A stretch of DNA of 64,000 nucleotides from Xylanimonas cellulosilytica (lineage in GTDB: Bacteria > Actinomycetota > Actinomycetes > Actinomycetales > Actinomycetaceae). Shown here in pieces: positions 7,696 to 15,402 of this stretch. The position numbers and the translations under genes are program-made. Under the pieces are notes generated by a model. That model saw only the letters and a program-made list of their open reading frames with translations, did not search any database and was not told the origin of the DNA. The stretch spans positions 6,699 to 70,698 of the forward strand of contig JVKM01000063.1 in the NCBI GenBank assembly GCA_001072465.1, given 5' to 3'. Every line of letters starts with the position of its first letter. Position 1 is the stretch's first letter.

Positions 7696-10600
7696 AGATT
7701 CGGTGGCTACGTATTGTGGGCATCGGCCCCTTCGCGGGCGAGCACACGGTTGACTTTTCCTCCTTCGAGGACTCGGGGCTCTTCCTGCTGGACGGACCGA
7801 CGGGCGCGGGCAAGTCCACGCTCATCGACGCGGTCACCTTCGCCCTGTACGGGGACGTGGCGCGCACGAAGGATGCGTCGAAGGACCGCCTGCGGTCCAA
7901 CCACATCACGGATTCGGATCCGTCGGAGGCAGACCTGGTGTTCGAGGTGGCGACGGGCATCTACCGGGTGACCCGCACCCCCGCGTACACGCCAGCGGGC
8001 AAGAAGTCGCAGCGCAACTCGAAGTCGACGCTGACGCGGGTCGTGGAGGATCCGGACGCGCCAGACGGGTGGCGCACGGTCGAGCCGATCGCGTCGGGTC
8101 CGCGCGACGTGGGCTTTGAGATTCCGCGCATCGTGGGCCTGGATAAGGACCAGTTCCTGCAGACGATCGTGCTCCCGCAGGGAAAGTTCTCCCAGTTCCT
8201 CAACGCCACGTCGGATGCTCGCGAGCAGATCCTGCGCGACATTTTCGACACGCAGATCTACGTGGACTTCACGAAGGCTCTCGTCGATGCGGCCGCCTCG
8301 TCGAAGCGCGGCATCGAAGAGCGGCGTGTGGCTGCCATCGGCGCTTTCGAGCGCGTTCGGTCGCTGGACGCAGCCTTTGCCGAGAACGGCGCTGAGGAAG
8401 GGTCCGCCGCCGACGGCCGGGCGGCCGCCGCCGAGGAGGCCGATCAGCTGGATGCGGGTGCGGAGGATTCCAGCGCCGTGACGCGCTGGGCCGAGGACGC
8501 ATGCAAGCGCGCACGCGAGGCGCACGCGCAAACCCTGCGCGTTGCCGAGGCGGCCACGGCAACCGCTCGGGAGGCTTCCCGTGCCCTGTCCGAGGGGCGT
8601 GCCCTGGCTGAGGCTCAGGCGGAGTACGCACGCGTGAGCGCGACGCTCGCTGAGTTGACCGCATCGGAGGAAGCAATCGCATCCGACCGTGAGCTCGCGG
8701 GGCAGGCCCACCGGGCGCTGGCCGTGGCTCCCCTCGACGCGGCCGAGGCCTCGGCGCGCGCTCGTCTGGAGGCTGCGGGAGACCAGGTCGCAGCCCTGTC
8801 TCCCGCCCTCGGAGACGAGGATTCCATCCATTCCGCGTCCTTGACCCCCGAGGCGGTGGCCGCTCTCGGCGAGCGGGCGCAGGATCTGCGCGACGAGGCG
8901 ACGCGCACGCGCGGTTCTCTCGAGGATGCCCTGGCCGTCGAGCGCTCGCTGCCCGAAGCACGCGCCCAGATCGACTCGCTGCGCTCCCAGCGCGAGCAGG
9001 CATTGGCGCGCATCGCGTCGATCGAGGCCGAGCGCGAGGCGTTGCCCCTGCGCATCGAGCAGGCCTCCGAGGTCCTGCGTCTCATGCGAGCGGATGCCGA
9101 CACGCTGCCCGAGGCCGCGTCCGCGCTGCGTGCCATCAACGAACGCCTGGATGCCTCCATGCAGGCAGACCTGCTGCGCTCGGCTCTCCTCGGAGCATCG
9201 GACGAGCTGCGGGAGGCCACGGTCGCCGCGAAGCTTGCGAATGCCGCAGCAGCGGACGGCCACGACCTGTGGATCGCGCAGAGCGCATCGGCCCTCGCAC
9301 GCGAACTCGAAGAGGACATGCCGTGTCCCGTGTGTGGCTCCACCGCTCACCCCAATCCGGCACCGGCCGCGGATGGAGAGATCACGCGCGAGCAGGTCGC
9401 CGAGCTGGACCAGGCGCGAGACCGTGCGGAGGCCGCGCTTCGGGAAGCGCAGGCGCGCCACCAGGATCTCGTGCGGCGCATCGCCCAGCTCAACGAGGTG
9501 GCCGGCGCCCCCACTCCGGCTCTCGAGACCGAGCGGGATCGGGCCGCCGAGCTCGTTGCGAAGCTCGAGGCTCTCAGCCCGCAGATCACAGAGATCGAGG
9601 CGGCCCTCACGCAGGAGCGCACCCGCCTCGACGGCCTCACGGACTCCCTCGCGAGCGCCCGCGAGGCCGCTGCGTCCCTCGCGTCCACCCTTCAGGAGCG
9701 CGAATCCGCTCTGGCTGCGGCTGAGGCCCGCGTGGAGACTGAGCGCGCCGACTTCGCCTCCCTTGATGCGCGCGCTGCAGCCCTGGATGAGCGCGCACAC
9801 CGGGCGGCGGCGCTGGCCGGGGCCTGCGCCGATTGGGACAATGCCCGCGCCGCGCTCGCGCAGGCGCAGCGTTCCCTTGCGGATGCCCTTGAGGAACAGG
9901 GCCTCGAGGTGGACACGTGGCGCACGCTCCTGCTTCCTCTCCCCCAGGTCGCCTCTCTCGAGGCGCGCGTGGCCGCGCATGAGAAGGCACTCTTCGCGGC
10001 ACGCGAAGCTCTTGCTTCGGAGCGCCTGACCCGCGCGGCAGCAGCGTCCGCACCGGACCTTGAGGCCCTCACCGAGGCCTCCCGCAAGGCCGAGGAGGAC
10101 GCCGCTATGGCGGCCCGAGCCTCGGGTATTCTCGAGCAGCACTGCGCTCAGTTGGAGGCCGCCCGCGCCTCCCTCGACCAGGCGTTGGAGGCACTTAGCC
10201 GCGCCCGGGAGCAGGCCGGCCCCATCCGCCGTCTGGCAGATATTGCCGCGGCGTCCGGCCCTGAGAACCTCGCGTCCACTCCCCTGTCGGCCTGGGTGCT
10301 CATCGCGCGCCTGGAAGAGGTGTTGGCGGCCGCGAACCCACGCCTGGCGGCAATCTCGTCGGGACGCTACGAGCTCGTGTCCGTCCCCGACGACGGCACC
10401 GCCTCGCGCAAGTCCGGCCTGGGCCTGGCGATCGTCGATCGCGACACGGACGCGCTGCGCAGCCCGCGCACGCTGTCGGGCGGGGAAACGTTCTACACGT
10501 CCCTCGCGCTGGCGCTCGGCCTCGCGGACGTCGTCTCGGCTGAGGCCGGTGGCGTCGAGCTGCGCACGATGTTCATCGACGAGGGCTTCGGCTCGCTGGA

Positions 10601-10766
10601 TTCGCACACGCTGAGCCTGGTGATGGCGCAGCTCCAGGCGCTGCGCTGCGCGGGGCGAACGGTCGGTGTCATCTCGCACGTCGAGGAGATGGCGACCCAG
10701 ATCGCGGATCAGATCCAGGTGCGACCTCTGCCGGAGGGCGGATCGAGCCTCAGCGTGCGCGCGTAG
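7692..10766 (+). CDS. sbcC: exonuclease subunit SbcC (SMC-like ATPase)
   Basis: Rad50-like partner of SbcD. The 1,024-residue protein has Walker A (GPTGAGKST) near residue 36, long Ala/Glu/Arg-rich coiled coils on each side of a zinc hook (CPVCGSTAHP, about residue 545), the ABC signature SGGETFYTSLALALG near 930, and Walker B (MFIDEGFGSLD) near 960. The GTG start overlaps the sbcD stop (GTGA), so the subunits are translationally coupled. The coiled-coil composition produces long open frames on both strands; these are shadows. It converges with the DUF6912 gene, leaving 3 bp between stops. Confidence 0.96.
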   Translation: MKIRWLRIVGIGPFAGEHTVDFSSFEDSGLFLLDGPTGAGKSTLIDAVTFALYGDVARTKDASKDRLRSNHITDSDPSEADLVFEVATGIYRVTRTPAYTPAGKKSQRNSKSTLTRVVEDPDAPDGWRTVEPIASGPRDVGFEIPRIVGLDKDQFLQTIVLPQGKFSQFLNATSDAREQILRDIFDTQIYVDFTKALVDAAASSKRGIEERRVAAIGAFERVRSLDAAFAENGAEEGSAADGRAAAAEEADQLDAGAEDSSAVTRWAEDACKRAREAHAQTLRVAEAATATAREASRALSEGRALAEAQAEYARVSATLAELTASEEAIASDRELAGQAHRALAVAPLDAAEASARARLEAAGDQVAALSPALGDEDSIHSASLTPEAVAALGERAQDLRDEATRTRGSLEDALAVERSLPEARAQIDSLRSQREQALARIASIEAEREALPLRIEQASEVLRLMRADADTLPEAASALRAINERLDASMQADLLRSALLGASDELREATVAAKLANAAAADGHDLWIAQSASALARELEEDMPCPVCGSTAHPNPAPAADGEITREQVAELDQARDRAEAALREAQARHQDLVRRIAQLNEVAGAPTPALETERDRAAELVAKLEALSPQITEIEAALTQERTRLDGLTDSLASAREAAASLASTLQERESALAAAEARVETERADFASLDARAAALDERAHRAAALAGACADWDNARAALAQAQRSLADALEEQGLEVDTWRTLLLPLPQVASLEARVAAHEKALFAAREALASERLTRAAAASAPDLEALTEASRKAEEDAAMAARASGILEQHCAQLEAARASLDQALEALSRAREQAGPIRRLADIAAASGPENLASTPLSAWVLIARLEEVLAAANPRLAAISSGRYELVSVPDDGTASRKSGLGLAIVDRDTDALRSPRTLSGGETFYTSLALALGLADVVSAEAGGVELRTMFIDEGFGSLDSHTLSLVMAQLQALRCAGRTVGVISHVEEMATQIADQIQVRPLPEGGSSLSVRA

Positions 10767-10769
10767 GTG

Positions 10770-11240
10770 TCAGCCCTGGTGCAGGGCCAGGACGTCGGGG
10801 CGCTCGGAGCGGTCGAACCACGCCAGGGAGGACTCCCACAGGGCGGCCACGGCCTCGTCGGCGTCCTCCTGTGTGTCGGCGCTCAGGACGGCCTGCACCG
10901 CGGGTGAGGCGTCGGGCAGGTCCGCGAGGATGGCGGCCACGTCCGACCAGGTGTATTCGAAGGCCGGGGCCTCGAAGATGCGGGGTTCGATCTGCTCGCC
11001 GGGGGTCAGCGTCGTCGAGGTGGGGGTGTCGACGGCCAGGACGACACGAGCGGCGCCCGCGCCCTCCGTCTCGCGCGCCAGCTCGAGGGAGGACAGCGCC
11101 GCCTCGGTGATGGCGTCGTCCTCGAGGACCTCGATGTCCTCGCCACTCATGCCGGCCTCGGGCACACACAGGACGCCGCTGCGCACGGGCGGCAGCGGGA
11201 CGGACAGGTCGGACAGGACGGCGGGAACGTAGACGCGCAT
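10770..11240 (-). CDS. DUF6912 family protein
   Basis: A 156-residue cytosolic protein starting MRVYVPAVLSDL, the signature N-terminus of an uncharacterised actinobacterial family (DUF6912). It is acidic and Ala-rich, with no catalytic motif that I recognise. The start is fixed by the family N-terminus and by TACACT 6 nt upstream, which implies a leaderless mRNA separate from the CpaE-like gene only 2 bp away. Function unknown. Confidence 0.75.
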   Translation of the reverse strand: MRVYVPAVLSDLSVPLPPVRSGVLCVPEAGMSGEDIEVLEDDAITEAALSSLELARETEGAGAARVVLAVDTPTSTTLTPGEQIEPRIFEAPAFEYTWSDVAAILADLPDASPAVQAVLSADTQEDADEAVAALWESSLAWFDRSERPDVLALHQG

Positions 11241-11242
11241 GG

Positions 11243-12430
11243 TCACAGTGTAGGCACCCACCGCTCGACAATCGCCTGCAACGCGTCGGAGGCGTCGCAA
11301 CGCGCACCGTTTTCGCCCAGAGCCTTGCCTCGCAGGGATGCCCGCCCAACGCCCTCATCCTCGGGAACGACATGGAAAATGCAGTCGGGCATAAAGGCGC
11401 CGATCGCCGCCTGCAGGGAGGGCACGGGGTGCGGGCCGATAGCTGCGGTGCTTACGCGGTTGACGATCACCTCGACCGGAATGTCGCGCTCTTGCTCCTC
11501 CCACCACCGCGCCAGGAACGAAAGCCGGTTGATGCCGACGATGTCACCGCGCGCAACGATGACGAGCCGATCGGCGCGCTCGAGCACCCCGAGCGCGGCA
11601 TCGTCACGGTTGGCCCCGCGCGAGGCCTTTTCCAGCGAGGTCGACGCAATGTCAACGACCGAGTAGCGGGCGCTCAGGCGCAGTGCCCCGACGATGGATT
11701 CGATGCCGGGTTTGCTCACTTCGCGCCAGCGGTGTGGCGTCACGAGGCCCGTGATGACGTGCAGGTTCTCGGAGCGCATGACGGCTGCCCCGAGCGTGTC
11801 CGCGGGCGTGATGGGGCCGCGCGAGGCCGTCCGCGCGAGGGTTGACAGACCCGACGCATGGACGGGAAGGCCCAGCAGGTGCGCGATCGTCGGGTTGGCG
11901 GTGTCCGCATCGACGAGGAGGGTGGGCCCGTGGGCGGACAGCGCGGTCGCGATGCCGACGGCGAGGGTCGTGCGCCCGGGCGCGCCGGATGTCCCCCAGA
12001 CGGCCAGCACGCTGCCCGGAGCGGAGGGCGGAGGGGGCGGCGGGGGCGCGGACGAGGCAGGGGCAGGGGTCGAGCGGCGCGTGCGCGTCGCCGCGATGAG
12101 AGAGTTGACGACCTGGTCGGGGCTGCCGGGCGCGGCGACCGAGGCGACCCCCAGGGCGATGAGGCGGGAGCGCTCGTGGTGCGCAGCGAGGGCGACGACG
12201 ACCATCCCGCAAGCGCGCAGCGATTCAACGGTCTCGATCGTCAGGTCGGGGTCGGATCCGTCGATGACCGCGAGGTCGGCGAGGCCGGCGCGGGCCGCGG
12301 CGACGACCTCGGCCAGGTCAGCGCAGCGCCGGACGATGGCGAGGACATCCGATCGGCTCTGAATCGCCTGGATGAGGGGTGCCTCGTAGCGCTGATCGGC
12401 GAGAACGACGACCCCGTGGACGGAGCTCAC
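11243..12430 (-). CDS. CpaE/Ssd-like MinD-family ATPase
   Basis: Two-part protein of 395 aa. Residues 1-125 resemble an atypical receiver domain (VVVLADQRYEAPLIQAI, then LADLAVIDGSD). A Pro/Ala linker (about 130-148) leads to a MinD/ParA-type P-loop ATPase. The deviant Walker A is GTSGAPGRTT, with Arg where the final Lys is usual; LLVDADTANPT and YSVVDIAST follow. Relatives localise pilus or septum machinery (CpaE in Tad pili, Ssd in mycobacteria). The gene overlaps the SAF-domain gene by 4 bp, and CpaB proteins also carry SAF domains, so a Tad-like role is possible. No TadA or pilin is in the window. Confidence 0.75.
   Translation of the reverse strand: MSSVHGVVVLADQRYEAPLIQAIQSRSDVLAIVRRCADLAEVVAAARAGLADLAVIDGSDPDLTIETVESLRACGMVVVALAAHHERSRLIALGVASVAAPGSPDQVVNSLIAATRTRRSTPAPASSAPPPPPPPSAPGSVLAVWGTSGAPGRTTLAVGIATALSAHGPTLLVDADTANPTIAHLLGLPVHASGLSTLARTASRGPITPADTLGAAVMRSENLHVITGLVTPHRWREVSKPGIESIVGALRLSARYSVVDIASTSLEKASRGANRDDAALGVLERADRLVIVARGDIVGINRLSFLARWWEEQERDIPVEVIVNRVSTAAIGPHPVPSLQAAIGAFMPDCIFHVVPEDEGVGRASLRGKALGENGARCDASDALQAIVERWVPTL
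11247..11252 (-). promoter_or_regulatory. -10 box of a leaderless transcript for the DUF6912 gene
   Basis: On the reverse strand TACACT is followed by 6 nt and then the ATG of the DUF6912 gene. It lies inside the 3' end of the CpaE-like gene. Confidence 0.55.
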
Positions 12431-13062
12431 GGCGCCCCCACGGGGACGGCGGCCAGCTCGTCGGTCGAGGACTGCGCGGCGAGGAGGACCGGCATGGACT
12501 GGGCGTTCGCGAGGATCTCGATCCGCTGGCCACGGTGCGACTGGGACGAGGCCTCGATTCGGCGTACGAAGGTGAAGGTCCCCTCGATCTCGCGCGCCTG
12601 ATTACCAGCCTGTCCCTGCGTGCGCGCGGGGATCGTCCACAGCCGGATCCGCGTTCCATCAGCGACCCCGTCGGGCAGTCCAGCGCTGACCGTGACGGCC
12701 ACGCGCAGCATGTCTGTCTGCGCTGTTCCGCTGTCCCCCTGCGACAGATCCGTGCGCATGACGATCTGGCCGGGGGTGATCTGCCGAGTCGCGACGGACC
12801 CCATGGGAGCCTCCGACGTGGGAACGTAGACGTCCGAGTCGACGCTGAGGACAACCTCGCGGACGTTGTCGGCGGTGAGGGTTTCCCCCGGGGCGATGGT
12901 CGTCGTCGCGGCGTAGACGCGGCTTCCTCCCCGCAGGAGGCCGCTGAGAGCACTGAATGCGATCACGGACGCGATGATGAGGACCAGGCCGATAACGAAT
13001 CGACGGTCCATCTTGCCGGGGGCGCGCGTCGGGATCGACACTGAAGCTGAGACGCGTTTCAC
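12427..13062 (-). CDS. SAF domain membrane protein (CpaB-like)
   Basis: An N-terminal membrane anchor (RRFVIGLVLIIASVIAFSALSGLL) is followed by a SAF domain (VYAATTTIAPGETLTADNVREV, then ITPGQIVMR). CpaB/FlgA-type SAF proteins act outside the membrane in pilus or flagellum assembly. The start is uncertain: the GTG used here gives 211 aa and keeps the basic residues before the anchor; an ATG 51 bp further in would give 194 aa. It overlaps the CpaE-like ATPase gene by 4 bp, so the pair is coupled. Confidence 0.65.
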   Translation of the reverse strand: MKRVSASVSIPTRAPGKMDRRFVIGLVLIIASVIAFSALSGLLRGGSRVYAATTTIAPGETLTADNVREVVLSVDSDVYVPTSEAPMGSVATRQITPGQIVMRTDLSQGDSGTAQTDMLRVAVTVSAGLPDGVADGTRIRLWTIPARTQGQAGNQAREIEGTFTFVRRIEASSQSHRGQRIEILANAQSMPVLLAAQSSTDELAAVPVGAP

Positions 13063-13207
13063 TCTTCTATGATGCACGCTCAACCGCAAAAGCGGTAGGT
13101 TGCCGACTATTCATCAGAACCAACCGATTCGATCGGCGAAATGACGCGTAAAAAATTGCCGACTCAAACCAATCAAACGAAGCAACCCCAACTGATAGCA
13201 TGTTGCC
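13063..13207. promoter_or_regulatory. AT-richer divergent control region
   Basis: This 145-bp spacer separates the SAF/CpaE operon from the small HTH gene and is clearly richer in A+T than its surroundings. It contains two exact copies of TTGCCGACT (13100-13108 and 13156-13164), a palindrome CCGATTCGATCGG (13122-13134) and, at its right end, the HTH gene's -10 box. It is likely to hold both promoters. Confidence 0.5.
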
Positions 13208-13216
13208 ATGGCAACA
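13196..13216 (+). promoter_or_regulatory. -10 box overlapping a 16-bp palindrome on the start codon
   Basis: TAGCAT (13196-13201) lies 6 nt before the ATG of the HTH gene, implying a leaderless mRNA. The last T of this box begins the perfect palindrome TGTTGCCATGGCAACA (13201-13216), centred on the start codon. A protein bound here would block both polymerase and the first codons. Confidence 0.6.
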
Positions 13217-13420
13217 CGATTCCTCACTCTCGCTGACGTCGCCGAGACCCTGAATCTCACGATGTCAGCCACCCGCGCCCTCGTTTCCTCCGGCGAGCTT
13301 CCTGCCATTCAGGTGGGCGGCAAGCACGTCTGGCGGATCGAAGAATCCGTCCTGGAGCAGTTCATCCAGGATCAATACGCTGCGACGCGCGAGCGTCAGA
13401 AGGCGGAAAACGCTCACTAA
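13208..13420 (+). CDS. excisionase-type helix-turn-helix DNA-binding protein
   Basis: A 70-residue MerR/excisionase-like winged HTH: FLTLADVAETLNLTMSATRALV (helix-turn-helix) followed by SGELPAIQVGGKHVWRIEES (wing). This compact protein is widely conserved in Actinobacteria as a chromosomal regulator and does not by itself imply a phage. The start is supported by the TAGCAT box 6 nt upstream. Its stop overlaps that of the convergent downstream gene by 3 bp. The palindrome over its start codon suggests autoregulation, which is inference. Confidence 0.85.
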   Translation: MATRFLTLADVAETLNLTMSATRALVSSGELPAIQVGGKHVWRIEESVLEQFIQDQYAATRERQKAENAH

Positions 13421-13974
13421 TCGGCCGACCATCGCTGGCCAAGCACGCGGAGTCGACGAAGCCCCGCAAGCGCCAGCGACACGGTCATGCCACCTACCTC
13501 ATCCCGGCCGTCATAGGCGAAGGCCTCTCCATCCAGGGCGACATCGACGTGGTCCGCATAGACCGCGTCGATGATCCCCCGATGGTCACCCCCGTCGGAT
13601 TCGATGACGACTCCGACACCGCGCGCACCTAGTTCGCGCAGAACATGGCCAACGCCGACGCCTCCTCGCACGGAGGATTCGCGCGCAACGCTGCGCCCGA
13701 GCGGCCAGGCCGCGACGATTGCGGAGAGCATGATCAGGCTGTCGTCGCGACTTCCGCGCAGGAGCACCCACGAGCGGGTCGAATCGAGCACCGATCCGGT
13801 GATCGTCGAGCCGCCTCGCAGCGCCAGCGTGATATCACCGTCCACACCAGCCAGGCGGGCGGAGAGTGTGACCGAGGCGCGCTCGGCATCGGTGAGCTCA
13901 TCGATGAGCGCATCGAGATCGCGACCGCGCTCATCCTCAAATTGCGCCTCCAGCTCGGCAATGAACGCTGACAT
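13417..13974 (-). CDS. conserved actinobacterial protein of unknown function
   Basis: A 185-residue protein with an acidic helical N-terminus (FIAELEAQFEDERGRDLDALIDELTDAERA) and a C-terminal part rich in short beta-like segments (GDITLALRGGSTITGSVLD, GVGVVIESDG, HVDVALDG). It resembles actinobacterial proteins sometimes labelled Fis-family regulators, but I see no clear DNA-binding motif. Of three in-frame ATGs, the innermost (MSAFIAELE) has AGGGG at 7-nt spacing and was chosen. Confidence 0.7.
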   Translation of the reverse strand: MSAFIAELEAQFEDERGRDLDALIDELTDAERASVTLSARLAGVDGDITLALRGGSTITGSVLDSTRSWVLLRGSRDDSLIMLSAIVAAWPLGRSVARESSVRGGVGVGHVLRELGARGVGVVIESDGGDHRGIIDAVYADHVDVALDGEAFAYDGRDEVGGMTVSLALAGLRRLRVLGQRWSAD

Positions 13975-14042
13975 ATCCATGCCCCTACGATGCCACATTC
14001 ATGCGCCACACATCACATTTAGATAACATAAACTGATATTTA

Positions 14043-14071
14043 TTGACATCTTCCACTATGAAGCGGATAGT
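14043..14071 (+). promoter_or_regulatory. candidate promoter of the LysM operon
   Basis: TTGACA (14043-14048) is followed after 17 bp by GATAGT (14066-14071). The surrounding 13,999-14,109 spacer is A+T-rich. The predicted leader is about 30 nt. Confidence 0.55.
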
Positions 14072-14109
14072 TAACGCATCGAATCCGTCCACTCAATGAA
14101 GAGTTCACC

Positions 14110-14832
14110 ATGACTGATGATTCACTGACCGTCGCCGGCCAATCACACCTCACCGACGCCTTCCTCTGGCTCGTTGGTGCCCCGCTGTGCCTCCTTGACG
14201 CACTCTATCTCTCCCACCTCGCTCCCCCACTGAGCGCGGAGCGTCCCGAGACGCTCATCGTCTGGGTTCTCGGCATTGCTGCCCTCATGCTCCTGGCATG
14301 GAGTCTGCTGTGCTCAGCGTGCGCTCACCTCGCGCTCCTGCGCATTGCTCCGCCCGCGGCACGCGCAGCCGCACGATTCTTCGTCTCCCGTTGCGGAACC
14401 CGTCTCTCGCGGTCGCTTTTAACGCGTGCAGGAGCCAGCGCATTGATCGGCTCCGCACTCGTCACCGCAGCGCCCGCCGCGGCTTCCCTGGCGGCTCCGC
14501 AGGAACAGACCTCCCCCGCCGTCTCATTGACGTGGGCGGATACCCCCAGTACCCCTTCTCCCAACCAGGAGGCGACGCAAACGGCGCCGTCCGCGCTACC
14601 CGCGCCCACGGAGGATGCACCGGCGCCGGACGCGCCCGCTGGCCCTACCACGATCACAGTCACGCCGGGCGATTCACTCTGGTCGATCGCTGCCTCCCTG
14701 CGCCCCGATGCGGACAACGCACGTATCGACGCCACCTGGCGAGCAATCCACGCGGCCAACGCCGAATCGGTTCGCGACCCCGCTCTCATCTACCCCGGAC
14801 AGACACTCGCCATCCCCCAGGACCTGCCATGA
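14110..14832 (+). CDS. LysM domain membrane protein
   Basis: A 240-residue envelope protein. Two or three hydrophobic segments fill the first half (about 18-40, 52-78 and 105-128). A Pro/Thr/Ala-rich spacer (about 130-178) follows. The C-terminal LysM domain (TITVTPGDSLWSIAASL ... NPALIYPGQTLAIP-type ending) binds peptidoglycan. The spacer would let the LysM domain reach the wall from the membrane. It overlaps the next gene by 4 bp; a LysM - Rv3235-like - secA order is recurrent in Actinobacteria. Confidence 0.85.
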   Translation: MTDDSLTVAGQSHLTDAFLWLVGAPLCLLDALYLSHLAPPLSAERPETLIVWVLGIAALMLLAWSLLCSACAHLALLRIAPPAARAAARFFVSRCGTRLSRSLLTRAGASALIGSALVTAAPAAASLAAPQEQTSPAVSLTWADTPSTPSPNQEATQTAPSALPAPTEDAPAPDAPAGPTTITVTPGDSLWSIAASLRPDADNARIDATWRAIHAANAESVRDPALIYPGQTLAIPQDLP

Positions 14833-15320
14833 GCACCCAAATCGCGCCCCGGCCTCGTGCCTCCGAGGCCCCCAGACGACGGACCAGCACGAGGCCCACC
14901 CCCACCCGTCCGCCCCAGCCCGCCCCGTTCCGGTGGAGTCAGGATCCTGAGTTGGCCTACAGAGCAGCCCCGTTGCCGACACCAACCCACTACGTCACCC
15001 TCCCGAAAGAGAGCCTCCCAGACCCCGGGCCGTGGGCGGCGAACCTCGCACGCGCCATCGTCGAGGTCGTCACGGGCGTGCGCCAGGCGCCCCAGCTACG
15101 CCGTTGGATGTTGCCCGATCTCTACGGAGCTCTCGCGTGCGTCCACATGTCCCCATGCGCGCGGGGAACGAGGCCCGTCCACGTACGCACGTGCCCCGTC
15201 GACGAGCGCACGACAGAGGCCGCCGTCATCGTCTCCACGGTCTCGCGTACCTTCGCCCTCGCCCTGCGGCTCGAGGAGTACCACGGGCGATGGATCACGA
15301 CGGCCCTCGAACTCGCCTGA
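14829..15320 (+). CDS. Rv3235 family protein
   Basis: A 163-residue protein with a disordered Pro/Arg/Thr-rich N-terminus (about 1-60) and a folded C-terminal domain (WAANLARAIVEVVTGVRQAPQLRRW ... VVSTVSRTFALALRLE) matching the actinobacterial Rv3235 family found next to secA. Function is not established. The ATG overlaps the TGA of the LysM gene. It ends just before a strong bidirectional terminator shared with secA. Confidence 0.8.
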   Translation: MSTQIAPRPRASEAPRRRTSTRPTPTRPPQPAPFRWSQDPELAYRAAPLPTPTHYVTLPKESLPDPGPWAANLARAIVEVVTGVRQAPQLRRWMLPDLYGALACVHMSPCARGTRPVHVRTCPVDERTTEAAVIVSTVSRTFALALRLEEYHGRWITTALELA

Positions 15321-15352
15321 CGGACCGGCCACGCGGCTCGACGGATACACAA

Positions 15353-15390
15353 ACGGGTGAGGGGGCTCCCGCAGGAACCCCCTCACCCGT
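15353..15390. terminator. bidirectional terminator between convergent genes
   Basis: A perfect 13-bp stem (15353-15365 with 15378-15390) closes a 12-nt loop in the 82-bp gap between the Rv3235-like gene and secA, which converge here. Confidence 0.75.
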
Positions 15391-15402
15391 GACGTATACC
15401 GA

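Noticed and set aside
7707..10679. A 990-codon open frame antisense to sbcC
   Set aside because: It mirrors the codon periodicity of sbcC in a G+C-rich coiled-coil gene, has no domain signature and no RBS.
13208..13420. Excisionase-like gene as evidence of a prophage
   Set aside because: No integrase, att-like repeats or phage genes nearby; this small HTH type is a common chromosomal regulator in Actinobacteria.
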